Below, piece after piece: positions 9,132-18,577 of a stretch of DNA of 64,000 nucleotides. Source of the DNA: an uncultured Methanobrevibacter sp. (lineage in GTDB: Archaea > Methanobacteriota > Methanobacteria > Methanobacteriales > Methanobacteriaceae); contig NZ_CACXNW010000024.1 of the NCBI RefSeq assembly GCF_902769175.1, forward strand, positions 1 through 64,000. Reading direction: 5' to 3'. The position numbers and the translations under genes were made by a program. Every line of letters begins with the position of its first letter. Positions within the stretch are counted from its first letter, which is position 1. A model generated the notes under the pieces. The model was given only the letters and a program-made list of their open reading frames with translations, made no database searches and was not told the DNA's origin.

Positions 9132-10127
9132 ATGAACAATATAGACAGTATAGAAACACTTGAATTAATTGCAAAAGCCAACAGCCTTAGTTTAAAAAAG
9201 GGATACAATGAAATAAGCTTAGAAAGAGCTGTTTTTTTATCATGGTGGTGCGATAAGGGAGACTGCAAGTTCTGCTATATGAGCACTCAGAAAAACAAAA
9301 TCAAAGATCCAACCAAAGCAAAACGTAGAGTAAACAATATATTGGCAGAAGCTGAGATGTGCAGCAGACTTGGATGGAATATAGAATTCCTCTCTGGAGG
9401 ATACAAGTCATTCACAACACAGGAAATAAAGTCAATAGCTGAAAACATACACTCAATCACTGGAGATGGAGTTTGGCTAAATACAGGAATCACATCAGAA
9501 CTTGAGGAATACGGCTCTGAAATAAAAGGAATTACAGGTGCTGTTGAAGCAGCTAATCCCGAGTTTCAAAAGATTGTCTGCCCATCAAAGCCATTGGACC
9601 AGATAAGTGATATGCTTGATACAGCTGGAGAATTAGGATTCAAAAAGGCTATCACAATAATCTTAGGCCTTGGAGAAAGCTTTGAAGATGTGGAATACTT
9701 AAAAGATTACATTAGAGATCATAAGATTGACAGAGTCATTTTCTATTCAGTGAATCCCCATCCAGAAACAGAATATGTAAACAGTTCCCAACCTGCTTCA
9801 TTATATTATGCCAAAGTGGTTTCCACAATAAGATTGGAGTTTCCTGATTTGGAGATTATCTGTGGAACATGGACTGACAACTTAGCAAATATAGGAATAC
9901 TTATTTTAAGCGGAGCCAATGGAATCACAAAATTTCCACTCTTTAAAATGTTTGGTACCAAATATGGTAAAAGAGTTGAAGAGGAAGTTAAATGGACTGG
10001 AAGAACTCTTAAAGGAACATTTACAGATAAAAGCAAATTAGGAGCGGAAAAAAGTGAAGTCAGTCCTGAATTAGACCAATACATCAAAAGATACATCAAA
10101 GACTCCTTGAAAAACAAATACAAATAA
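9132..10127 (+). CDS. Radical SAM protein with CX4CX2C cluster motif
   Basis: A 331-residue soluble radical SAM enzyme of unknown substrate. The 4Fe-4S ligands lie at about residues 40-48 (WWCDKGDCKFCYMST), spaced CX4CX2C instead of the usual CX3CX2C. LSGGYKSFTTQEI near residue 95 resembles the GGE-type SAM contact, and ITIILGLGESFEDVEYLKDYI near residue 175 is a typical later strand. The overall build resembles biotin synthase, HydE, PylB and HmdB (HcgA), and HmdB also has a widened motif, so a cofactor-building role is possible. It stands alone between the tRNA cluster and gatB. Membership of the superfamily is sure; the function is not. Confidence 0.85.
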   Translation: MNNIDSIETLELIAKANSLSLKKGYNEISLERAVFLSWWCDKGDCKFCYMSTQKNKIKDPTKAKRRVNNILAEAEMCSRLGWNIEFLSGGYKSFTTQEIKSIAENIHSITGDGVWLNTGITSELEEYGSEIKGITGAVEAANPEFQKIVCPSKPLDQISDMLDTAGELGFKKAITIILGLGESFEDVEYLKDYIRDHKIDRVIFYSVNPHPETEYVNSSQPASLYYAKVVSTIRLEFPDLEIICGTWTDNLANIGILILSGANGITKFPLFKMFGTKYGKRVEEEVKWTGRTLKGTFTDKSKLGAEKSEVSPELDQYIKRYIKDSLKNKYK

Positions 10128-10486
10128 TTATTTCAAAAAATCCATTCACCAAACATCACTATAAAAAAAATCCTATTAAAGATAATCTTTATAAATATAA
10201 TAGTACATAAATTAACATAATATGAATTTATAGTTAATTACATTATCTATTATTTATAATGATTTCATTAATAATCCACATAATATTGAATTACATTGGA
10301 TTATATATGAATGAATTATATATGATTGAATTGTATATGATTTATACCTCATAAAATTCTGAATTATAATAGCATTATAATAAAGAAGAATAAACAATAT
10401 TTTTAAATTAACTACCTATTCTTATTTAATCTAAATAAATAAAAAATGATTTAAAATTCCTTGGAGGGATTAACATAGACGTAAAT
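10128..10486. other. Spacer upstream of gatB with 15-base triplet repeat
   Basis: A 359-base A/T-rich gap. At 10300-10344 a 15-base unit, ATTATATATGAATGA, occurs three times with small changes; the units themselves contain TATA-like sequence. The ribosome site GGAGGG of gatB is at 10463-10468. No other gene or hairpin is seen. Confidence 0.5.
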
Positions 10487-11842
10487 ATGATGTGTGGACT
10501 TGAAATTCACGTACAACTTGAAACTGATTCAAAATTATTTTGTAACTGTCCTACAAACTATCAAGAAGCACCAGCAAACACAAATGTATGTCCAGTTTGC
10601 TTAAACCAACCAGGTGCTAAACCATTTCCTACAAATGAAAAGGCAATTGAAAACGCTTTAATGATTTCATTAATGCTTAACTGTAAAATCGATAAAAACT
10701 TTACTTATTTCATGAGAAAACACTATGATTATCCAGATTTACCTTGCGGATATCAGAAAACCTCTGTGCCAATAGGTTATGAAGGAGAATTGAATGGTGT
10801 AAGAATCAGAGAAATTCACATGGAAGAGGACCCTGGACAATACAAACCGGACAGAGGTATTGTAGACTTTAACCGTTCTGGAATCCCACTTATTGAGATT
10901 GTTACTGAACCTGATATGCACTCACCTGAAGAAGCACGTAACTTCTTGAAAGAACTTATCAGAGTATTGGAATACAGTGGAGGAGCTCGTGGAGAAGGTA
11001 CCATGAGAGCAGATGTAAACGTTTCCATCAATGGTGGAAACAGAGTGGAAATGAAAAACATCAACTCCATCAAAGGTGCATACAAAGCATTGAACTTTGA
11101 AGTAATCAGACAAAAAAATCTCTTGAAAAGAGGACATGAAGTCAAACAAGAAACCAGAGCTTACTTAGAATCACAAATGATCACCGTTTCAATGAGGGAT
11201 AAGGAAAATGCAGATGACTACAGATTCATCCCAGATCCTGACTTGCCTCCAATGAAAATCAGCGATGACCAAATCAATAATGTTCTTGAAGTTATGCCTG
11301 AAGCGCCACACAACAAGGTTAAAAGATTTGTTGATGACTATGGCATAGATGAGGAATCTGCAAAAGTCCTCACCTCTGAACTTGACTTAGCTCAATGCTA
11401 TGAAGAAGTTGCTAAAGAAGTAGACCCTAAATTTGCAGCAAAATGGATGAGAGATGAACTTAAAAGGGTATTGACCTACAATAAGCTTGACTTTGCAGAC
11501 AGTGGAATTGTAGCAGAAGACTTGATTGAACTCTTCACTATGCTTGAAAATAAGGAAATCACCACTAAAGCAGGTCAAAGAATCATTGAACAAATGCCAA
11601 ACAACAAGCAAACTCCAAAGCAAATTGCTGAAGAGCTTGGCTTAATTGGTGTTGTTAAAGATGATGAAGTTAAAGCTGCAGCAAAACAAGCAGTTGAAGA
11701 AAACCCTAAAGCTGTAGAAGATTATCACAATGGTGAAAAGGCTTCATTAAACTTCTTAATGGGTCAAGTAATGAGATTGACTAAAGAAAAAGCTGATCCA
11801 AGAGAAACTGTAAAAATATTAAAAGAATTGCTTGAAGAATAA
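10487..11842 (+). CDS. gatB: Asp-tRNA(Asn)/Glu-tRNA(Gln) amidotransferase subunit B
   Basis: GatB subunit of the tRNA-dependent amidotransferase that turns mischarged Asp-tRNA(Asn) into Asn-tRNA(Asn). At 451 residues it has normal length. It opens CGLEIHVQLETDSKLFC, with the zinc-binding cysteines (CNCPTNYQ, NVCPVCLNQPG), then GSG-type blocks EDPGQYKPD and FNRSGIPLIEIVTEPD, and the C-terminal YqeY-like helical domain ending PRETVKILKELL. Neither gatA nor gatC is adjacent. The start is uncertain: GGAGGG at 10463 is 20 bases before the ATG, while an in-frame ATA at 10475 sits at perfect ribosome-site distance. Confidence 0.95.
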   Translation: MMCGLEIHVQLETDSKLFCNCPTNYQEAPANTNVCPVCLNQPGAKPFPTNEKAIENALMISLMLNCKIDKNFTYFMRKHYDYPDLPCGYQKTSVPIGYEGELNGVRIREIHMEEDPGQYKPDRGIVDFNRSGIPLIEIVTEPDMHSPEEARNFLKELIRVLEYSGGARGEGTMRADVNVSINGGNRVEMKNINSIKGAYKALNFEVIRQKNLLKRGHEVKQETRAYLESQMITVSMRDKENADDYRFIPDPDLPPMKISDDQINNVLEVMPEAPHNKVKRFVDDYGIDEESAKVLTSELDLAQCYEEVAKEVDPKFAAKWMRDELKRVLTYNKLDFADSGIVAEDLIELFTMLENKEITTKAGQRIIEQMPNNKQTPKQIAEELGLIGVVKDDEVKAAAKQAVEENPKAVEDYHNGEKASLNFLMGQVMRLTKEKADPRETVKILKELLEE

Positions 11843-11962
11843 TCAATTCATCTTCAAAAGCAAAAAGATTAGAAAACTTAAGAATAATTGAATATTAAAT
11901 ATTCGATTATTCAAATTACTTTTAAACTTATTATTTTAAAATCATTGTATGGGAGGAATAAT

Positions 11963-12772
11963 ATGGAAGAGGCAAAAGCAACTGTAAGAGATTACATGAC
12001 TAAAAATGTATTCACTGTACAGTATTATACTCTCAACAAAGATGTTATCGCTTTAATGAAAAAAACAAAGCACGACGGTTATCCTGTAGTAGATGAAGAA
12101 GGAAAAATTGTTGGGATTGTTACTGCTTACGACTTATTGCTAAAGGAATGGGAAACTGAAATTGTAAGCGGAATAATGTCAAAAGATGTAATCGTTGCAA
12201 GAGAAGACATGCACATTAGCGATGCTGCAAGAGTAATGTTTAGACATGGAATTTCAAGACTTCCAGTTGTAAATAAGGAAAAGCATGTAAAAGGAATTAT
12301 GACCAATACTGATATTGTTCGTTCACACATAGAAAGGTCAACCCCAACTAAAGTCAATGCATTTAAGGAAACTATGGAAAAACTCTATGACGTTAAAACC
12401 ACTTTAACAAGGGAAGAAGTTCCTGTAGAAAAAATCAGACCTACACAAGACAGAGTTTATGCTGATGAATTGCAAGGAAGAACTTACGAACTTGAAAAAG
12501 GATTGGCAGAACCTACCATCGTTGTTAAAACTGGAGAAAGATATATTTTAGTAGATGGACATCATAGAGCAGTCGCTTCTGTAAAATTAGGATTGGAAAA
12601 AATTGATTCCTATGTTGTCGACTTCAATAAGGACATTAAATTAGGTATGGAAAAAACCGCTGAAAGACAAGGATTAAAATCATTTAATGACATTACCATT
12701 ATTGATGATGATCAACATCCTTTAATCGCCATCACTGAAACCATTAAAAATGCACAGCGAAACAATCATTAA
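11963..12772 (+). CDS. CBS-pair protein fused to a ParB/Srx-like domain
   Basis: A 269-residue protein. Residues about 9-125 hold two CBS motifs (VRDYMTKNVFTV ... GYPVVDEEGKIVGIVTAYDLL and VSGIMSKDVIVA ... ISRLPVVNKEKHVKGIMTNTDI), a pair that usually binds adenosyl nucleotides. Residues about 150-235 resemble the ParB/sulfiredoxin fold, with ERYILVDGHHRAVASVKLG as the nucleotide-binding signature. CBS-ParB fusions are widespread in Methanobacteriales, but I know of no settled function; an energy-sensing switch is inference. The ATG at 11963 follows GGGAGGA and is preferred over an upstream in-frame start. It precedes hisE by 59 bases. Confidence 0.85.
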   Translation: MEEAKATVRDYMTKNVFTVQYYTLNKDVIALMKKTKHDGYPVVDEEGKIVGIVTAYDLLLKEWETEIVSGIMSKDVIVAREDMHISDAARVMFRHGISRLPVVNKEKHVKGIMTNTDIVRSHIERSTPTKVNAFKETMEKLYDVKTTLTREEVPVEKIRPTQDRVYADELQGRTYELEKGLAEPTIVVKTGERYILVDGHHRAVASVKLGLEKIDSYVVDFNKDIKLGMEKTAERQGLKSFNDITIIDDDQHPLIAITETIKNAQRNNH

Positions 12773-12831
12773 ATCCAATTATCCTAATTGAATGAAAGAA
12801 ATATTTAAGCAAAACTGATGGAAGTGAACTA

Positions 12832-13122
12832 ATGGCAAATGATAATATTATAAGAGAGGTTTATGAAGTATTAGAAAGCCGTAGAGACTCACCAATAGAC
12901 TCATACACTTCTAAAATCATGCAAGACAGCGATAAAAAAGCAGAGGATAAAATCCTTGAAAAAATAGCTGAAGAATGTGGAGAAACCCTTATCGCTTCTA
13001 AGAATGATGAAAACTTAGTATATGAATCTGTTGATTTAATATTTCATACATTGCTCCTTTTAGTATATAAAGGAGTTGAATTCGATGAAATCCTCGAAGA
13101 ATTTGAAAGAAGAAGAAAATAG
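12832..13122 (+). CDS. hisE: Phosphoribosyl-ATP pyrophosphatase HisE
   Basis: Cytoplasmic enzyme of 96 residues for the second step of histidine synthesis, splitting phosphoribosyl-ATP to phosphoribosyl-AMP and pyrophosphate. The alpha-helical MazG-like fold is marked by [18 protein letters not shown] with the metal-binding ExxE and by [19 protein letters not shown] with the ExxD. No other his gene is adjacent. The stop codon lies inside the loop of the terminator hairpin that follows directly. Confidence 0.94.
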   Translation: MANDNIIREVYEVLESRRDSPIDSYTSKIMQDSDKKAEDKILEKIAEECGETLIASKNDENLVYESVDLIFHTLLLLVYKGVEFDEILEEFERRRK

Positions 13123-13137
13123 CTTCTTCTTTTTTTT
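13109..13137 (+). terminator. Terminator of hisE
   Basis: GAAGAAG (13109-13115) pairs with CTTCTTC (13123-13129) around a 7-base loop, followed by a run of eight T. The arm overlaps the last hisE codons and the loop contains the TAG stop. Confidence 0.75.
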
Positions 13138-13254
13138 ATTGAATGAATAATTAGTTTTATTAGTTACGAATAAAATTTTAAAATGAAATCCATGAATAAG
13201 AAATGAAAAAATAAGAAAAGATATAGGAATAAAAATTTAAAAAATAATAAAAAA

Positions 13255-13400
13255 TAATTAAAATAAATAATCTAATTAAAATAATTAATATTTATAAAAA
13301 TAATTAAAATAAATAATCTAATTAAAATAATTAATATTTATAAAAATAATTAAAATTTATAAAAATAATTAAAATTTATTAAAATAATTAAAATAATAAA
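13255..13400. repeat. Tandem repeat, 46-base period
   Basis: A 46-base A/T unit starting TAATTAAAATAAATAATC occurs exactly at 13255-13300 and 13301-13346, followed by shorter derivatives to about 13400. It fills the gap between the convergent hisE and acetyltransferase genes, which otherwise holds only A/T sequence. Confidence 0.75.
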
Positions 13401-13432
13401 AAAATAGAAATTAAAAAATTAAAAGAATACTA

Positions 13433-14065
13433 CTATTTTAACAGCAATTCCATATTGCGCATTCCTCTTTTCTTACCTGGAAGACCAAAGGCCTTTTTAT
13501 TAAAGACTTTAAATCCTTTAGAACTGTACAACCTATATGCACCATCATTTCTAAAGTCAGCATCCAAAACCACTCTTTTACAATCCAACTCCCTTGCTAA
13601 TTGAATTAATTGATCTAAAGCCTCATTTCCATACCCTTTTCCTCTTTGATTAGAGTAAATAGCCAGTTCAGCGATGTAAAAATCATCCTCTTGAACATCC
13701 ACCAATACAAAATTATCCATAAAGGAAACTTTTGAAAGCCCTAAGGCATCAGAGAACTTGAGATTTCTAAACTGTTTTTTAATATCTTCAAAATTGGAAT
13801 GGCGCACTCCTTTCCCACCATTGAACATTCCAATTATTTCTTTTTCATCTTTATCTTCATCATCAAAGAAAACATAGAACAATTCATTTTCATGCACTTC
13901 ATTATCCTCATCGAAGTCAATTAAGACTAATCTATTTTTAATAGCTTCAACACCCTCTTTCTTTGATTTAAAAACATGCTTAAATGTCCTAAAATCAACA
14001 TCATAAATCAGTTCAGCTACCTTATAGACATCATGAATTTCCGGATTGAAATCTCTAAAAATCAA
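13433..14065 (-). CDS. GNAT-family N-acetyltransferase
   Basis: A 210-residue protein whose C-terminal half is a GNAT domain: FYIAELAIYSNQRGKGYG near residues 140-157 is the strand plus the acetyl-CoA pyrophosphate loop (Q/RxxGxG), and VVLDADFRNDGAYRLYSSKGF is the later substrate/CoA region. The N-terminal half is acidic and unassigned. The acceptor substrate is unknown. GGTG at 14072-14075 lies six bases before a TTG at 14065, so this TTG is preferred over an in-frame ATG 30 bases further upstream. It follows larB by 42 bases and is probably co-transcribed. Confidence 0.85.
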   Translation of the reverse strand: MIFRDFNPEIHDVYKVAELIYDVDFRTFKHVFKSKKEGVEAIKNRLVLIDFDEDNEVHENELFYVFFDDEDKDEKEIIGMFNGGKGVRHSNFEDIKKQFRNLKFSDALGLSKVSFMDNFVLVDVQEDDFYIAELAIYSNQRGKGYGNEALDQLIQLARELDCKRVVLDADFRNDGAYRLYSSKGFKVFNKKAFGLPGKKRGMRNMELLLK

Positions 14066-14107
14066 TATAAACACCAAAATATAACTAAAAATCAATTAAA
14101 AAAAAAG

Positions 14108-14935
14108 TTATTCCTTAGAAAGTCTTACTCTCTTTGCAATGTTTTTAGCAATGGTTAAGGCATAGACACCTGCACCAAATCCATTATCAATATTGACTAC
14201 AGACAATCCAGGAGCACAAGACTGTAACATTGAATACAATGCTACCTTGCCATCTGCACCAACGCCATAACCTACAGATGTTGGAACCGCAATCACAGGA
14301 ACATCCACCAAACCTGCTACAACAGAAGGCAATGCCCCTTCCATTCCTGCACATACAATAAATGCACAAACATCCTCTTCAACCATATATGCAATTTGTG
14401 GGAATAATCTATGAATTCCAGCAACGCCGATATCATAGGAAGTGATGGCTTCACAACCTCCCTGTTCAACAATGATTTTTGCCTCTTCAGCAATTGCAAT
14501 ATCTGAAGTGCCTGCAGTTAAAATCCCCACTTTAGCATATTCCTGATTATAATCAACTAAAGAATCCTTATAGATTATTAAGATCTTAGCCCTTTTATTG
14601 TAATCAAATTTAATTCCATCATCCTTTAAATAAGCCAAATCTTTTTCTAATAATTCATGCCTTTCTTTAGACAGCCTTGTAATTATAATATTGTTTTTCA
14701 ATTCAATAGAACCATTAGATTCTGCCTTTTCAAAAAATCTTTTTAAAATTGTCAATAAATCATCATAGTCCTTGCTGTCTGCCAAAATAGCTTCTGGAAA
14801 TCCAGTCCTATCCTTTCGAGAAGTGTCAATTTGAGCCACATCATCTAACTTGCGAATATTTTCAGCTTTTAAAAGAGTTTCACATTCATCAATTGAAATT
14901 TTGCCTTCAGCAAGACATTTAAGAATTTCCTTCAT
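14108..14935 (-). CDS. larB: Nickel-pincer cofactor biosynthesis protein LarB
   Basis: About 275 residues. LarB carboxylates and hydrolyses nicotinic acid adenine dinucleotide, the first step toward the nickel-pincer nucleotide cofactor of lactate racemase and relatives. The C-terminal two thirds show the AIR-carboxylase-like fold: GILTAGTSDIAIAEEA, YDIGVAGIHRLF, CAGMEGALPSVVAGL, PTSVGYG and VNIDNGFGAG are hallmark blocks. The N-terminal 90 residues match the usual leader domain. The ATG at 14935 is preferred to the upstream in-frame ATG because family members start near MKEILKCLAEGKIS. larC and larE are not in the window. Confidence 0.93.
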   Translation of the reverse strand: MKEILKCLAEGKISIDECETLLKAENIRKLDDVAQIDTSRKDRTGFPEAILADSKDYDDLLTILKRFFEKAESNGSIELKNNIIITRLSKERHELLEKDLAYLKDDGIKFDYNKRAKILIIYKDSLVDYNQEYAKVGILTAGTSDIAIAEEAKIIVEQGGCEAITSYDIGVAGIHRLFPQIAYMVEEDVCAFIVCAGMEGALPSVVAGLVDVPVIAVPTSVGYGVGADGKVALYSMLQSCAPGLSVVNIDNGFGAGVYALTIAKNIAKRVRLSKE

Positions 14936-15115
14936 TTTATCACAAACATTATAAAATTTAATTGGAATCCAATAATAATTTTTTATCACATAAAACAAAA
15001 CATTATATTATAAAAGATTTATATTTACTATAATATATAATTATTATATTGATTATGAAATATTAATTATTGCTTATTTAAAAGAGATATCAACAAATAA
15101 AAGCAATGATATAAA

Positions 15116-15211
15116 AGAGCATAACAAATTACAATCAATGATTAAATAAGAGCATAATAAATTATAAGCAATGATTAAATAAGCATAACAAATTACAATC
15201 AATGATTAAAT
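15116..15211. repeat. Tandem repeat, 33-base unit, three copies, upstream of hypF
   Basis: Units AGAGCATAACAAATTACAAT..., AGAGCATAATAAATTATAAG... and AAGCATAACAAATTACAATC... start at 15116, 15149 and 15181 and each ends CAATGATTAAATA. The array fills much of the 309-base gap between the divergent larB and hypF genes and may overlap the hypF promoter. Confidence 0.75.
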
Positions 15212-15244
15212 AAAAAAATATTATTTATTTTAGATGGTGGCACT

Positions 15245-17641
15245 GTGGAAACAAAAAAAGTATTGGTAGAAGGGATTGTACAAGGAGTAGGATTCAGACC
15301 CTTCGTGTATAGAATAGCTACTGAATTGGAATTGGTAGGTTATGTCAGAAACTTGGGAAATGTAGTTGAAATTATAATCCAAGGTTCATCTGACCAGATA
15401 AGCAATTTCATAAATAAACTCCAAAATGAGCTTCCCCCAATAGCTAAAATAAACAATTTGGAAACTGAAGAACTTGAAGATGAAGAAAAATATGTTGATT
15501 TTACAATTAAGGAAAGTTCAGACAGCTTCTCTGGAACTTCAGTAATTCCACCAGACCTTGCCATCTGTGATAAGTGCTTGGAAGAGATAAACGATCCAAA
15601 CAATAGAAGATACAACTATCCATTCAATGCATGTACAGATTGTGGACCACGTTTTACAGTTATTGAAAATGTTCCATATGACAGAGACAAAACCACTATG
15701 GATGACTTTCCATTATGCCCAGAATGTGAAATAGAATATAAAAATCCATTGGATAGACGTTATCATGCAGAAGCAAGCTGTTGTGAAGTCTGCGGACCAT
15801 CCTTGGAATTATATAGAAATGACAATAAAACTCCTGTGAAAATAGACTCTGAAGACCCATTGGCAGATACTGCAAAGCTTATTGATGAAGGAAAGATATT
15901 TGCAATAAAGGGAATCGGAGGAACACACCTTGTTGCCAATGTTATGCTTGAAGATAGTGTAAATCTCCTAAGAGAACGTTTAGGTAGAAAAAATCAGGCA
16001 TTTGCTGTAATGAGCCCAGACATTGAAACAGTGAAGGAATATGCAATGGTTTCAGAAATGGAGGAGAAAACACTATTATCAAAAGAAAGACCTATTGTCA
16101 TCTTAAAAAAGAGTGAAAGCTATGATTTTGCAAAATCAGTTTCACCAGGACTTCATAATATTGGAGTGATGTTGCCATATGCTCCATTGCATCATCTATT
16201 ATTCAATCATACAGAGACTCCTGCCTACATCATGACTTCTGCTAACGTTCCAGGAGAGCCTATGATGATTACAAATGAGGAAATACTCAAGAACCTCGAT
16301 ACAATAGCTGACTATTACCTTATCCACAACAGAAGAATATTGAACAGGTGTGATGATTCTGTAGCAAGATTCAGAAACAACGAACTTGCATTCATAAGAA
16401 GGTCAAGAGGATACACTCCAGAGCCTTATGACTTGAAAGGAAAATATACCCACCTAAATCCTGAATTTGACAATCTCAATATTCTTGCACTTGGACCTGA
16501 ACTTGATGTTACATTTACAATCCTAAAGAACTCTAAGGCATATGTATCACAGCATATTGGAAATACAAACAAGTATAGAACATATGAATTCCTGCAGGAA
16601 GCAATCGAGCTTATGATGAGGATTACAAAAACAGAGGATTTCGATGCAATTGCATGCGATTTGCACCCACAGTTCTTTACTACAAAGCTTGCAAAGGAAT
16701 ATGCTGAAAAATATGACTGTCCACTAATTCCAGTTCAACATCATCATGCCCATGGAATTTCCCTTTTGAATGACCATATTGAAAATAATGAAAACAATGA
16801 AATGATCATTATAGCAACTGATGGAGTTGGATACGGCGGTGACGGCAACTCTTGGGGCGGAGAAATATTATTCACAGACATTAAGGATTATGAAAGAATA
16901 GCCTCATTAATGCCTCAAAAAATGCCTGGAGGAGACTTATGCACAAAATTCCCCGTTAGAATGATGGCATCCATACTTGCTAATCCAAACAGCGAATATG
17001 AACAAGAAAAATACAGCGAAGACTACATAAAGGAACTGCTTAATAATGGTTACATCGATTCATTCCAACATGTTGAAATTGAAATAAGAAGCCTATTTAA
17101 GCAAATGGAAACCAATCTCAATGTTGGCATAAACACCAGTACTGGAAGAGTTCTTGATTCTGTTTCAACAGCTTTGCACATCTGTGATAAAAGGACTTAT
17201 GAAGGAGAAGCATCCATGAAATTGGAATCCTATGCCTTTGATTATAAGGGAGATGACAGCTTAGATGATTTCCCAATAATCATTAAGGAATATGAAGACG
17301 AAAAGGGAATAAGGAAGGTCCTTGATACAACAGCAATACTAAGATACATCGTTGATAAGATTCAAGAGGGAGAAGACCTTCATAAGATTGCAGTTGCAGG
17401 GCAAAAGGCAGTTAGCATTGGACTTGCAAAGCTTGCAGTGGAATCTGCAAAGGAAAAGGGAATCAAAACCATTGGTGCAACTGGCGGAGTGTTCTATAAC
17501 GAAGCAATAACATCACATATTAAAGAATATGTGGAAAAAGAAGGATTTGAATTTGTACAACATATCAACTCATGTCCAGGAGATGGATCAGTATCCTTAG
17601 GACAGGCTATTGTTGCTGGAATCAATTTAAAAAATTTATAA
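15245..17641 (+). CDS. hypF: Carbamoyltransferase HypF (hydrogenase maturation)
   Basis: Cytoplasmic enzyme of 798 residues that turns carbamoyl phosphate into the carbamoyl-adenylate used to make the CN ligands of [NiFe]-hydrogenases. Domains in order: acylphosphatase (residues 1-90, VEGIVQGVGFRPFVYRIA), two zinc fingers (CDKCLEEI...CTDCGPRF and CPECEIEY...CCEVCGPS, about 107-185), a YrdC-like domain (about 200-390, GIGGTHLVANV, RERPIVIL) and a Kae1-like domain (about 400-798, VQHHHAHGISLLNDH, TDGVGYGGDGNSWGGE, ATGGVFYN). Length and domains are complete. The GTG at 15245 follows GGTGG by four bases. It fits the hydrogenotrophic life of the host. Confidence 0.97.
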   Translation: METKKVLVEGIVQGVGFRPFVYRIATELELVGYVRNLGNVVEIIIQGSSDQISNFINKLQNELPPIAKINNLETEELEDEEKYVDFTIKESSDSFSGTSVIPPDLAICDKCLEEINDPNNRRYNYPFNACTDCGPRFTVIENVPYDRDKTTMDDFPLCPECEIEYKNPLDRRYHAEASCCEVCGPSLELYRNDNKTPVKIDSEDPLADTAKLIDEGKIFAIKGIGGTHLVANVMLEDSVNLLRERLGRKNQAFAVMSPDIETVKEYAMVSEMEEKTLLSKERPIVILKKSESYDFAKSVSPGLHNIGVMLPYAPLHHLLFNHTETPAYIMTSANVPGEPMMITNEEILKNLDTIADYYLIHNRRILNRCDDSVARFRNNELAFIRRSRGYTPEPYDLKGKYTHLNPEFDNLNILALGPELDVTFTILKNSKAYVSQHIGNTNKYRTYEFLQEAIELMMRITKTEDFDAIACDLHPQFFTTKLAKEYAEKYDCPLIPVQHHHAHGISLLNDHIENNENNEMIIIATDGVGYGGDGNSWGGEILFTDIKDYERIASLMPQKMPGGDLCTKFPVRMMASILANPNSEYEQEKYSEDYIKELLNNGYIDSFQHVEIEIRSLFKQMETNLNVGINTSTGRVLDSVSTALHICDKRTYEGEASMKLESYAFDYKGDDSLDDFPIIIKEYEDEKGIRKVLDTTAILRYIVDKIQEGEDLHKIAVAGQKAVSIGLAKLAVESAKEKGIKTIGATGGVFYNEAITSHIKEYVEKEGFEFVQHINSCPGDGSVSLGQAIVAGINLKNL

Positions 17642-17680
17642 AATCCTCCTATAATATTAAATAAAACTTCTAATATTGGT

Positions 17681-17760
17681 AAAAAACAAAGAACAAAAAC
17701 AATTTCTAAAAAGAAAAAAAAACAAAGAACAAAAACAAATCCTAAAAAAGATAAAAAATA
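17681..17760. repeat. Short A-rich direct repeat
   Basis: ACAAAGAACAAAAACAA occurs near 17686 and again near 17722 (period 36) in the A-rich gap between hypF and the nitroreductase remnant. Confidence 0.45.
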
Positions 17761-17855
17761 AGAATACAAACACTAAAAAAAAGAAAAAAGTCAAAAAGGA
17801 AAGAACAAAAAAATTTCAAAAAAAGAAAAAATTATAGAAAAATTAAAAATTATTT

Positions 17856-18367
17856 TTAAAGCTCTTTAACAAAATGTTCAATAGGATATTTCCTTGAATG
17901 AAGAGGGGCAGGCCTTGCTTTTTCTGAAAGGTATCCTATAGGAAGAAGAGCTACTGATTCTAAATTGGAAGGCAAATCAAATACCTCATCTAATACTCTT
18001 TTATCATAGCCCCTTACCCATACAGAGCCAATACCTAATCCCATGCTTCAAGCATCATTTGAGTTGTAGCTATGCTTGCATCAACTATACCAGAATCATG
18101 TCCGTCAACTGCTTTCCATGAAACATCCTTATCATAGCAAATAAGTAAAACTACAGGTGCATTGAAGCAATATGGAGTGACTGATTTAGCTTTTTCCAAT
18201 ACTTCATCACTTTTCAAGACAAAAATCCTTTGAGGTTGGAAATTAGCAGCAGTTGGTGCAATTTGAGCAGCTCTCAATATCTTATCTAGTTTTTCACTTT
18301 CAATTTCCTTTGAAGAGAAATGTCTGACTGAATATCTCTCTTCTGCCAATTGTAAAAAATCTTCCAT
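17856..18367 (-). pseudogene. Nitroreductase-family protein, frame broken once
   Basis: Two overlapping frames together make one nitroreductase of about 170 residues. The first (start ATG ending at 18367) has RYSVRHFSSKEIESEKLDKI and AAQIAPTAANFQPQRIFVL, the usual FMN-binding N-terminus; it ends ...MMLEAWD-stop. The second frame continues LGIGSVWVRGY and the C-terminus PIGYLSEKARP. One extra T at 18037-18039 would give EAWDLGIGSVW and a whole protein. The family reduces nitro compounds or flavins with NAD(P)H. Whether the gene is dead or the base was lost in sequencing cannot be told here. Confidence 0.85.
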
Positions 18368-18577
18368 AATTACCTACTCCGAAAAAATATATAAAAAAAT
18401 AATTGCTTTTAAAAAATGATAAGTAAAAATTAAAAAAAATAATAAAAAAAGAAAAGAGAACATAATAAAAAATATTTAATATATTATATAATATATACTA
18501 ATAATTTTATCTAAGAATTTTATCTAAGAATTAATAGATATAAATTAATTAAATTAATTCATAGAAATATTAAATGT

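Noticed and set aside
8974-9268. Two minus-strand ORFs overlapping the start of the radical SAM gene
   Set aside because: Phe/Leu/Ile-rich translations of AT-rich spacer and antisense sequence; they cover the promoter and start of a well-supported gene.
15116-15211. 33-base repeats as a CRISPR array
   Set aside because: Units abut directly with no unique spacers, and there are no cas genes. The same holds for the repeats at 24653-24761.
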